The notes under the pieces were generated by a model. The model was not told where the DNA came from. It searched no databases and saw only the letters and a program-made list of their open reading frames with translations. From positions 1 to 64,000 of the forward strand of contig DASXVE010000028.1 of assembly GCA_036504445.1 (NCBI GenBank): 64,000 nt of DNA. The letters run 5' to 3'. Position numbers and translations under genes: made by a program. Each line of letters starts with the position of its first letter. The stretch's first letter is position 1. Of this stretch, positions 55,166 through 63,113 are shown piece after piece. Source of the stretch: Candidatus Aquicultor sp. Its GTDB lineage: Bacteria; Actinomycetota; Aquicultoria; Aquicultorales; Aquicultoraceae.

Positions 55166-56632
55166 TTAGGAAGCGGTTTCCTCGTCATCATATCTCGTTT
55201 CGCCAGGCCTTTTATTGAAGTCTTTAAGCGTTTGCTCAAGCTCATTGAGCTCTTTTCTAGTGTAGCGAGAGCCTGGCAAGCTGCTCGCATATCTAGCCAT
55301 ATCAGATACTGTCTTGCCCTTTACGCCAAAAACTAACCCTTTGAATGTATCTATAAATGCCAATAGGTTGCCTTTAACGTATTTCTTGGCCTTGCCATCA
55401 TATAGTACAACTTCATTAAGGCTGTAGTCATAATCTTGCACCCAGACATCGGAAGTCCGTGTCTTAGTTGCAAGGTTTCTCACGACTGTCTCTGCCGATC
55501 TCCGCCTATGGGCATCGCTTAGCTTGCTAATGTTACTTATTGAGATAATGTTGCTGAGCGACATCGGGTCGATTAGGGGCTCGTCGAAAATCAAGCCGCC
55601 AAGACTGAGAACTAAATCGCTATGGCTGCTGAATAATTGTACACTCTTGGTATCAACGTGTTCTAACATGTATCCTTTATGCCGATTATTCGCAATATCC
55701 GCCTTAATAGATAGCCCTTTTACCTCAAGGGGTTTACTTAACGCAGACGCTACATATTGCATGAAATCTGGCTCATCAATGTACCTTGCAGTTGGCCATG
55801 TTATTGCTTCATCCTTTTGAAGCTGTTCGACAATACCATGTAACCCTCGGCTCTTTAAATGCCTCGCAATTTTCATCGTTGGAGCATGTTTCTTACCCTT
55901 GCGCTCTTCAACGTATAAGTTCATTTGAGCGATCAAGGCACTTTGTTGCTTCTCCAAGGTTTGCAACTCTGCGATAATTGCCTCATCATCCTTGCTTCTT
56001 AGGCTTCTTTTCTTGAAATAATCCTGTAACAGCTGCTCAGCACGGTTAGTTACTTGGTCGAATTGCTTAGCTAACTCAAACTCTACAAGGATTGGATACT
56101 GCTCTTGGTGTGTTTTCCAACCCTCAACAGTTTTTCTTATCCCAGGGATTCGCGTATTAAGGCGATTAAGACGCCTTACGTGCATCTGACCAGATAAGAT
56201 TCGCTCAAGATCAGCACCTATCTTATCCGTATTAATCCTAAAGTGCTGAACGCATCTTGAACCAACAATGAGATGCTCGTTTGTGAGATCATTGGAGATG
56301 TAACAGATATTTTCGATAGTCCTATTGCATAAACTACATTTAACAATCTCACCCTCAGCTGCAACCCGCACGCGTGTTGCATACCATTCGTCTTTCGCCC
56401 TGTTACGCACGTCAGGGTAAACGTTATCGAAGAAGTTCTGTACCGGAAATGGTTGTTCTTTAACCAATTCCTCAGTAACTCTCTCATTTAGCTCTAGAAA
56501 CTCGTAAATTTCGGGGTAATCTTCGATAATCTTGCTTTTCAAAAGTAGTGCTCGTTCTTTTCTTAAAACACGAAGTGCCGTAAAAACCACGCTCCTTATT
56601 AGGTCAAGAACTGCAGATAAAGCTATTACCAA
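55166..56632 (-). CDS. Casposon cargo: large hypothetical protein with zinc-knuckle
   Basis: 488 aa with a TTG start at 56632; a GTG near 56587 is an alternative, so the start is uncertain. A possible zinc site is in VKCSLCNRTIENICYISNDL and NEHLIVGSRCVQHF (two CxxC/GSxC elements). The middle has long helices (QLQTLEKQQSALIAQMNLYV type). The C-terminal third is mixed. No family recognised. A nucleic-acid-binding role is plausible from the zinc knuckle and the basic composition. First core-proximal gene of the right arm. Confidence 0.65.
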   Translation of the reverse strand: MVIALSAVLDLIRSVVFTALRVLRKERALLLKSKIIEDYPEIYEFLELNERVTEELVKEQPFPVQNFFDNVYPDVRNRAKDEWYATRVRVAAEGEIVKCSLCNRTIENICYISNDLTNEHLIVGSRCVQHFRINTDKIGADLERILSGQMHVRRLNRLNTRIPGIRKTVEGWKTHQEQYPILVEFELAKQFDQVTNRAEQLLQDYFKKRSLRSKDDEAIIAELQTLEKQQSALIAQMNLYVEERKGKKHAPTMKIARHLKSRGLHGIVEQLQKDEAITWPTARYIDEPDFMQYVASALSKPLEVKGLSIKADIANNRHKGYMLEHVDTKSVQLFSSHSDLVLSLGGLIFDEPLIDPMSLSNIISISNISKLSDAHRRRSAETVVRNLATKTRTSDVWVQDYDYSLNEVVLYDGKAKKYVKGNLLAFIDTFKGLVFGVKGKTVSDMARYASSLPGSRYTRKELNELEQTLKDFNKRPGETRYDDEETAS

Positions 56633-56649
56633 TAATCTATTTCGACGCT

Positions 56650-56841
56650 TTATAACTCGAAAGCGGTAATAAGGTATTTATGTAGCGCTTTTAATGTTTC
56701 GGCATTGTATTGGGTGATCAAGTTGTGAGAGTTTGCTAATACCGGGGTGTTAGCTATCCCTATAGAGGCTGTAGCGATCTCATCGTTGACATATACGGCG
56801 GTATTTAATTGTTTTGGGTTGCTTAATGGTTTTTGCAACAT
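56650..56841 (-). CDS. Casposon cargo: possible small protein
   Basis: 63 aa, ATG start without a clear RBS, ends 18 bp before the 488-aa gene on the same strand. Begins MLQKPLSNPKQLNTAVYVND. Composition is protein-like, but nothing supports a function. It could be a chance frame. Confidence 0.35.
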   Translation of the reverse strand: MLQKPLSNPKQLNTAVYVNDEIATASIGIANTPVLANSHNLITQYNAETLKALHKYLITAFEL

Positions 56842-57031
56842 ATAGAATTATTTTGTATTTATTATACCATTGCTCGCCAAGCGATCAACTACAATTACCC
56901 AGTTTGTTATGAAAATCTGTCGTAATGCCTGGTTAATGCAGCTAATAATACCCAAACAAATGTTCTATTGCGGATTAAAAGAGGTTCGTCTTTAGGCTTG
57001 CCAGTTGGCGTGTTATACATAAAGTCCAACC

Positions 57032-57895
57032 TCATGCAGGACATTCTGATAGTAAACGTATAGCCATATGAATAGTCGCTAGGTATATGTAAAATATCCA
57101 ACTTAGCCAAACCGGATTATAATCGCTCTTTTGCTTGCTATTATGATGCCTAATGCCGAAATTATTGGCGATATTGAAAAGAGCGTTTTCATCTTCTGTT
57201 CTTAAAACTTCTTTCAATCGCGGTCTTAAGAACTCAAAGATATCTGCAAGGTCTCTGACTGCGTCCCTTCTCTCTTGGGCAGATGACTGCCGCCTTCGAT
57301 ATTTCGCTATCGCTAGATGAATCCGCTTATCGACATTTTTAGCGTCATAGTTTGGGATATCTGCGTCTAGCAAGTAATTGAGACCTGAATTACCCTTGAT
57401 CTGGATTTCACCATTAGCTGAAATCTCATAGCCTTCTTTGTAGTCACGCAAGAAATCGTTTACTTCATAGCGTAATTCTGCCTGTGCAGGCACTTTATCG
57501 AAAAGGTTATAGTGCCAGCCACAATTACAATAATCGTGATAATAACCATCAACAGGTTTCGAGATTAGATCGTAAAGCAGCTCGATCGTGTCAAAGATAT
57601 CTTCCTCGGAATACTCTTTGTACTTATCGGCAATGGGCCACAGATGCGATTTTCGCAATTTTCTAAAGACGTAAGCTTCAGGGTTTGACCCCGTAGAGCC
57701 AGGCAACCAACCCCCAGGCGTATCTACACAAGCATATCCGAATGCCTCTTGGAAATACGCATTAACCTCAAACATAGAGTAGACACTGAAAAAGAGCTCC
57801 CTTAACATGTCTAAATCTAGGTTTGCTTTGGGATTTGTTCCGACTCTCATTGAGTAGTATTGGCGTTGGTACAAATCATCCATAGGGACGTCCAC
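57032..57895 (-). CDS. Casposon cargo: hypothetical protein
   Basis: 287 aa, GTG start at 57895 or ATG four codons later. The C-terminal third has the pattern SSAQERRDAVRDLADIFEFL, then ALFNIANNFGIRHHNSKQKS and WIFYIYLATIHMAIRL. I recall similar ends in hypothetical proteins of genomic islands, without an assigned function. No catalytic motif or signal peptide seen. Last gene before the right inverted repeat, transcribed inward. Confidence 0.65.
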   Translation of the reverse strand: MDVPMDDLYQRQYYSMRVGTNPKANLDLDMLRELFFSVYSMFEVNAYFQEAFGYACVDTPGGWLPGSTGSNPEAYVFRKLRKSHLWPIADKYKEYSEEDIFDTIELLYDLISKPVDGYYHDYCNCGWHYNLFDKVPAQAELRYEVNDFLRDYKEGYEISANGEIQIKGNSGLNYLLDADIPNYDAKNVDKRIHLAIAKYRRRQSSAQERRDAVRDLADIFEFLRPRLKEVLRTEDENALFNIANNFGIRHHNSKQKSDYNPVWLSWIFYIYLATIHMAIRLLSECPA

Positions 57896-58089
57896 ATCCT
57901 AGTAGCTATCGGTTGGCAGCATCAACACCATAGTATCATATGTCAGCTCAGTTCTATGACCGCCAGCTCTGGGAAGTTTCAATTACTTAGGATACGGCTA
58001 ATTTCTTCTCGCAAGGATTAATAACATGGCGGGTTAACGAAATACGAAGCGGTCTATATGTCAATTTGATACATGGGTATCCGCACGCA

Positions 58090-58125
58090 TTTTAAACGAT
58101 GGGGGGCCTATGTATCTATATACCC
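58090..58125 (-). repeat. Right terminal inverted repeat of the casposon
   Basis: Read from 58125 leftward on the minus strand it is GGGTATATAGATAC, AT, AGGCCCCCCATCG, T, TTAAAA. Four mismatches to the left repeat. Confidence 0.92.
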
Positions 58126-58141
58126 GTTATTGGTTGAGGGG
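58126..58141 (+). repeat. Right target-site duplication of the casposon
   Basis: GTTATTGGTTGAGGGG, exact copy of 42785-42800, directly outside the right inverted repeat. Confidence 0.9.
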
Positions 58142-58376
58142 TATGCCGATAGTATTATAGGTTTCGGAGGAGTTTTAAGTCTTGTCCTGGAGGCATTATT
58201 GGCCCGGCCGTTAAAGCAAGACCCGTTGTTGCGTGGGCAGCAAGTTCGTCGGGTTCACACTCTCCTTTCTCTTCGTTATATACCCTGTTAAAAGGATAAC
58301 TAAGTGATTATAGTATAAATCACGGAACTTATGAATGACCGGAACGGGTAAACTTTTCATCTGAAAGAGAGCTTCC

Positions 58377-59258
58377 ATGAATAAACGGGTCATAATATTT
58401 ACGATGTGTATAGCACTGGTTTCCGGAACGCTTTTCGGGATGGTTGCATATTATGGGCAGGGTCATAAGCATCTCCGAAAATCGAACTATCTAAAAAACA
58501 GGCAGGCCGAGCCCCGTGGTGATAACGTGCCAACGCGTGTAGCTGTAGACATACCTCAGGGCGCTGACTCGACCGGCCAGGCAAATAATAGTAACTCTGA
58601 TAGCGGTGGTTTAGTCCGGCTGCCGCCGGTTGTGCCGGAACTTGTTAAGCACGGGTCAAGGACCTCAAAACTCGTCGCGTTGACGTTCGATCTCTGTGAA
58701 GCCCAGCGTGACCACGCTGGATTCGATACGCAGATCGTTCGCATTCTTACCGCCGATAGTGTAAAAGCGACGTTTTTTATGGGCGGCAAATGGGCCGAGA
58801 CACATCCGGGGCCCGCACGGATTTTAAGCGGCAACCCGCTTTTTGAAATAGGAAACCATTCGTATTCACACCGTGTCTTCACGAAAATCTCGCCGGAAGA
58901 AGCGAAGGAGCAGGTTCTGAAAGCGCAAGCGAGTTTAACAAGGCTTACCGGCAAAACACCGAAATACTTCAGGTTTCCCGCCGGTTCGTATACACCTGTG
59001 AACTTGAAGATGGTCGGTGGGCTTGGCTTAAAGGCAATTCAGTGGGATGTTGTGACAGGTGATCCCGACCGGAACGTAGCCTGCGTTAATATTATTCGTG
59101 CAGTGAAGAATGGAGCGCGCGGCGGCTCCATAATCATTATGCACGCAAACGGTAGAGGATGGCACACCGCGGAGGCACTTCCCGATGTTATCGCATACCT
59201 GAGAGGCCACGGCTATACGCTTGCGACCATCTCCGAATTGTTGAACTCCGGAACTTAG
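58377..59258 (+). CDS. Polysaccharide deacetylase (NodB/CE4 fold, TFDLCE subtype)
   Basis: 293 aa. N-terminal membrane anchor or signal (VIIFTMCIALVSGTLFGMVA), a 60-residue linker, then the NodB domain. Motif 1 is VALTFDLCEAQRDHAGFDTQ: the second Asp of the usual TFDDGP is replaced by Leu-Cys-Glu. Motif 2 GNHSYSHRVF keeps both metal His residues; RFPAGSYTP and IIIMHANGRGWHTAEAL follow. The TFDLCE form is a known CE4 subgroup. It probably removes acetyl groups from a cell-wall glycan outside the membrane. RBS AGAGAGCTTCC is weak. Confidence 0.9.
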   Translation: MNKRVIIFTMCIALVSGTLFGMVAYYGQGHKHLRKSNYLKNRQAEPRGDNVPTRVAVDIPQGADSTGQANNSNSDSGGLVRLPPVVPELVKHGSRTSKLVALTFDLCEAQRDHAGFDTQIVRILTADSVKATFFMGGKWAETHPGPARILSGNPLFEIGNHSYSHRVFTKISPEEAKEQVLKAQASLTRLTGKTPKYFRFPAGSYTPVNLKMVGGLGLKAIQWDVVTGDPDRNVACVNIIRAVKNGARGGSIIIMHANGRGWHTAEALPDVIAYLRGHGYTLATISELLNSGT

Positions 59259-59412
59259 AATTGCAAACTTTACTTTCTGGTGACACCATAAATGGGGTAC
59301 GTTACCTCTTCGTTTTCAAAGTTTAGAATTGCGGAATCAATATTGTATTACAAACAGAGACTGTGGATACAATCATATAAACAAGCAATGCCTTAATTAT
59401 CAGGAGCGTAAT

Positions 59413-60954
59413 TTGGCAGAGGTTGATAGTAATCGGGAAGAGCATTCACATAAATCATCGCGGATACCCAATGGGCAACCGAGCCATGCCGAAAAAAAAG
59501 CCGAACAATTAGCAGAGCTCGATGCGGTCCTTAATGCCGTAGCCGATCCCGTCGTCATCTATGATGAACGAGGCAGCGTGCAAAAAGTAAATGAGGCAGC
59601 ACGTGAGATCTATGGCTTTGATCCTACGGTCATAGACAGGGCTGTGTCTATTAAACGACTTAACGCACGTCATATAGACGGCCGCTCCTACACCGTGGAA
59701 GAGCTTCCTTCGACGCGAGCGCTCAAGGGTGAGCATGTTCTTAGCGAGCGTCTAAAAACGAACAATCTCTACGGTAGTGAAGTTATCTTCGAAGAATCAG
59801 CCCTCCCCATCTATGCCGGCGAAGCTATCATCGGAGCCGTTATGGTTCTTCACGATATCACCGAGCAGGAGCATGCGCTATTAGATATTCGAGAATCGCG
59901 CAAGCAGGTCTTAGATGTCCTTGAGAGTATCAGCGACGGCTTCTTCGCGCTTGATTCACTCTGGCGCTTTACCTATATAAACAGCAAGGCACAGCAACTT
60001 TTGGGCATTGTAAAAGAAGATGTCTTATTCAAGGGAATATGGGATAAGCTTCCTAACGCGCAAGTATTGCGCCTTTACAAAGAGTTTACCGGCGCCGCCT
60101 CGCAGAAAACCGCAGCATCATTTGAAGAATTTATCCCACCGCTTGGTCGGTGGTTTGAGTTTCATGTCTATCCATATGAGAACGGCCTCTCGATTTACTT
60201 TTCTGATGTCACTGAGCGAAAACATGTAGAGGAACAGTTGCGGCGATACCAGCTCTTTGCCCAGTCTGCCCGGGATATCTTGCTCTTCGTTCGAAAAAGC
60301 GATGGACGGATAATCGAAGCGAACGATTCCGCAATCAGCGCATATCAGTACAGTAAAGATGAATTGCTTTCGATGTCGGTTTTTGATTTGCGCGTAGAAG
60401 CCCAGGGGTTGGTTACTGAGCAGATTGAAAAAGCGGCAGCCGAGGGGATTCTATTCGAGACGACACACCGTAGAAAAGATGGCCGCACATTTCCCGTCGA
60501 AGTAAGCTCACGGCAAGCCGAGATTAGCGGCGAACACATTCTGGTAAGTGTTATTCGAGATATTACTAAGCGCAAGCAGACAGAAGATGCCCTCAAGAAG
60601 AGTGAGCAACGATATCGGGAGCTTGTCGAGCAATCACCCGATGGTCTTTTTGTGCAAATTGGCGATAGAGTTGTCTATGCCAATACCAGAGCCACGGAAT
60701 TGCTAGGTGCAAAAACACCTGATGAGCTTATTGGTAGATCAATATTTAGCCTTTTTAACGAAGAGTACCATGAACTAATTAGGGCGCGCATTGAGCAACT
60801 ATTACAAGGAAAGCCGGTCGGCTTAATTGGAGAGAATATGATCCGTCTTGACGGGACGAGTTTTTCTGCCGAAGTGGCAGCAGCGCCGATTATGTATGAC
60901 AATAAGCCTGCGATCCAGGTCATATTTCGAGCGTCCATCACAACAGAATCGTAA
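59413..60954 (+). CDS. Multi-PAS sensor protein without output domain
   Basis: About 513 aa from TTG 59413 (AGGAG upstream); an ATG at 59329 without RBS would add 28 residues. Four PAS-type domains: AELDAVLNAVADPVVIYDER, then LDVLESISDGFFALDSLWRF, SARDILLFVRKSDGRIIEAN and LVEQSPDGLFVQIGDRVVYA. No histidine kinase, GGDEF or methyl-accepting domain follows; the frame stops soon after the last PAS. It could be a sensory partner, or a truncated kinase. The second PAS is closely related to one in each of the next two genes. Confidence 0.88.
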   Translation: MAEVDSNREEHSHKSSRIPNGQPSHAEKKAEQLAELDAVLNAVADPVVIYDERGSVQKVNEAAREIYGFDPTVIDRAVSIKRLNARHIDGRSYTVEELPSTRALKGEHVLSERLKTNNLYGSEVIFEESALPIYAGEAIIGAVMVLHDITEQEHALLDIRESRKQVLDVLESISDGFFALDSLWRFTYINSKAQQLLGIVKEDVLFKGIWDKLPNAQVLRLYKEFTGAASQKTAASFEEFIPPLGRWFEFHVYPYENGLSIYFSDVTERKHVEEQLRRYQLFAQSARDILLFVRKSDGRIIEANDSAISAYQYSKDELLSMSVFDLRVEAQGLVTEQIEKAAAEGILFETTHRRKDGRTFPVEVSSRQAEISGEHILVSVIRDITKRKQTEDALKKSEQRYRELVEQSPDGLFVQIGDRVVYANTRATELLGAKTPDELIGRSIFSLFNEEYHELIRARIEQLLQGKPVGLIGENMIRLDGTSFSAEVAAAPIMYDNKPAIQVIFRASITTES

Positions 60955-60969
60955 AATGGTGATTTCGTG

Positions 60970-62781
60970 CTAGCATTCGGCTTGTTGTCGTGCTTCAACT
61001 GCCTCTTCATACAGGCGGGCGTTTTCTAGGGCCAAAGAAATTGACGATGCAAGCTTCTTGGCAAAATCTACTTGCGCATCGGAAAAGGCAACCGGTGCGG
61101 AGTGATAGTTAAAGTAGAGAACGCCAAAGATGTCTCTCCTTATAAACAGGGGTATAGTTAAAAACGATCGGAAGCTATACTGCCGAATAAACTCTTGATT
61201 CATCCTTTTATCGCTATATGCGTCGTCGACTATTAACGGTTCTTTGGTTTCAGCAACAATGGCTGCCTGTGGCGATTGCTCATCGGTAACCTTCAAATCT
61301 ATAATATTGTCTGCAAAACCGTAGGCATAGCGCACTATCCAGTAATCGTTTTCTCGCTCAAGGATTGCAGCCGACTCCACCCCGATTGCCCGCGTAGCGT
61401 CACACACGACTTTGTCCATTGTCTCTGCGACATTTAACGACGAGTGGATATCTTTCATGCTGCTGTTTAAGGTATCACTGAGCAGCTTTGATCGGATACT
61501 CTCAGTGACATCCACAAGCGAAAGAACAAGCCCCACTACAATACCCGTTTTGTCTTTGATGGGAGTCAGCGTCCAATCCCAATATGTGACGCCGCGCCAC
61601 GGCTGATCGGCGTATTCGAAAGGTTTGGCTTTATACTCTACCGCCTTACCCGCATCGCGAACTTGTTTAAATATCGTCTCGTTGTCTTCATTGGGAAATA
61701 TATCAAAGTGGTTCTTCCCCAAAAGTTCTTCTTTTGCGTGGCCTGAGCCCTTCTCGTACGCTGAATTGACCAGGACGAAATTGAATTCCGGGTCGAGGTA
61801 TATGGTCTGCGCTCTTGTACTCTCAGTAACCGCCTCGAGGATATCCCGCTCTGTTTTCAACGCCGACGCAAGGCCCTTTACCTGCTCTTGCTCCTTCACT
61901 AATTGCTCTAGCAGATGTTCGCGTTCCTTTTCCGCTTCCTTCTTCACGGTGATATCGGAGAAATATACCGTGAGCCCGTTCTCGTACGGATAGACATGAA
62001 ACTCGAACCACCTATCCAACGGCACGATAAGCTCTTCAAATACGGTGGCGGTTTTTTGCTCGCTGGCACTAATCAGCTCTTTATAGAGGCGCAAGATCTG
62101 GGCGTTAGGGAGTTTATCCCATATTTTCTTAAAGAGTACTTCTTCTTTGCGCATGCCGAGCAGCTGCTGTGCCTTCGTATTGATGTACGTGAAGCGCCAC
62201 AGTGAATCAAGCGCGAAGAAGCCATCGCTAATACTCTCAAGGACATCGAGCACCTGCGTGCGCGATTCACGCACGTCTTCCAGGGCAAACTGGAGGTCTT
62301 TCGTTTGCTGTGCGACCTGTGTTTCAAGCTCGCTGTGGGCTTTTCGAAGCTCTGTTTCAGCTTGTTTTCGCACAGTAACGTCTCTTGTGACGGCAAGCAT
62401 CCCAATTTTCTTGCCGTGCTCATCTTTGAGTGCGGTAGTCGAGATATCGACACATATCTCTTCGCCGTTTCTCTTTTGATGGATATTTTCACCATGCCAG
62501 AAACCATCCGTCCTAAACGAACTCAGTGCTGCCTGTTCGTCTGCCGGTGAGAGCCATCTGAATTGGTACGCATCTTGCAGCGGTATGCCAATCGCTTCAG
62601 CGGCGGAAAGGCCGTACAACTTCTCGGCGGCCGCGTTCCAGTATGCGATGCGGTTTTCGTTATCCGTGCCGATTACGGCATCGCTTACCTGTGCGAGCGC
62701 ATTAGCCTGAAACGATAATTGCTTTTCAACTTGCGCATGCCCTTGCGTTTCTTGCGCGATATGATTATGTTCGTTCTCCAT
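60970..62781 (-). CDS. PAS-PAS-PAS-GAF sensor protein without output domain
   Basis: 603 aa from ATG 62781 (GGAGA upstream). PAS 1 (SFQANALAQVSDAVIGTDNE), a coiled coil, PAS 2 (LDVLESISDGFFALDSLWRF), PAS 3 (YLDPEFNFVLVNSAYEKGSG) and a C-terminal GAF (LNVAETMDKVVCDATRAIGV). No kinase or GGDEF domain. Convergent with the upstream PAS gene (15 bp between stops) and divergent from the GAF-PAS gene, so the three do not form one operon. Confidence 0.88.
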   Translation of the reverse strand: MENEHNHIAQETQGHAQVEKQLSFQANALAQVSDAVIGTDNENRIAYWNAAAEKLYGLSAAEAIGIPLQDAYQFRWLSPADEQAALSSFRTDGFWHGENIHQKRNGEEICVDISTTALKDEHGKKIGMLAVTRDVTVRKQAETELRKAHSELETQVAQQTKDLQFALEDVRESRTQVLDVLESISDGFFALDSLWRFTYINTKAQQLLGMRKEEVLFKKIWDKLPNAQILRLYKELISASEQKTATVFEELIVPLDRWFEFHVYPYENGLTVYFSDITVKKEAEKEREHLLEQLVKEQEQVKGLASALKTERDILEAVTESTRAQTIYLDPEFNFVLVNSAYEKGSGHAKEELLGKNHFDIFPNEDNETIFKQVRDAGKAVEYKAKPFEYADQPWRGVTYWDWTLTPIKDKTGIVVGLVLSLVDVTESIRSKLLSDTLNSSMKDIHSSLNVAETMDKVVCDATRAIGVESAAILERENDYWIVRYAYGFADNIIDLKVTDEQSPQAAIVAETKEPLIVDDAYSDKRMNQEFIRQYSFRSFLTIPLFIRRDIFGVLYFNYHSAPVAFSDAQVDFAKKLASSISLALENARLYEEAVEARQQAEC

Positions 62782-63113
62782 TAGCGCCAATCTCCGAGCG
62801 GGTATTTCGTTACTTACCTCTATACCGTTGATTCTAAAGCAGTGGTGTGTCCCTGCCAAGGATGTGCAAAGAGACAACCATGCAATGCTACTACAATTAT
62901 AGGTAAACTGCGTCACCGTGTAAATCATCGTGATTACGGTTATTGATGCCTTTGTGTTTCGGTTGCTTATACGGGTAGCCGAAGAATATCCCGCAAACTT
63001 TAAGTTAACGGGCTTTCGCCGAATGTGCGCGATTTTTTCGCGGTTTAGGGAAAATAAGTAACAATGAATGAAACTTTAAGCAGCGGGATGTTGAGCGATA
63101 GGATGCTGATGGT
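62782..63113. promoter_or_regulatory. Divergent promoter region between two sensor genes
   Basis: 332 bp without a credible gene. It must hold promoters for both directions. I see no clear operator or hairpin. Confidence 0.45.

Larger units (their letters stand above)
42799..58125. mobile_element. Casposon (Cas1-encoding self-synthesising transposon), 15.3 kb
   Basis: Bounded by 36-bp inverted repeats (32/36 identical) and a direct target duplication. It encodes the casposon hallmark set: Cas1 integrase (53703-55034), family-B DNA polymerase (47396-51208), HNH nuclease (51213-51758) and an HTH protein (52588-53637). There is no Cas2, Cas4, effector nuclease or CRISPR array, so Cas1 is the transposase (casposase), not an adaptation protein. 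Cargo on the left (42.9-47.4 kb) and right (55.2-57.9 kb) arms is of hypothetical or defence-like type. The target was the intergenic space between the amino-acid binding-protein gene and the polysaccharide deacetylase gene; no tRNA gene is at the site. Intact ends and genes suggest recent mobility. Confidence 0.93.
57896..58376. other. Gene-free stretch across the right casposon end
   Basis: 480 bp. 57896-58089 is the subterminal part of the element with no gene seen. The inverted repeat and target duplication follow, then 58142-58376, the promoter region of the polysaccharide deacetylase gene. No tRNA was found in the flank. Confidence 0.6.

Noticed and set aside
56907-57110. 67-aa minus-strand frame overlapping the 287-aa gene
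   Set aside because: Different frame, no RBS, no resemblance to neighbours; probably chance.
58073-58291. 72-aa plus-strand frame across the right casposon end
   Set aside because: It crosses the inverted repeat and the target duplication; composition is not protein-like.
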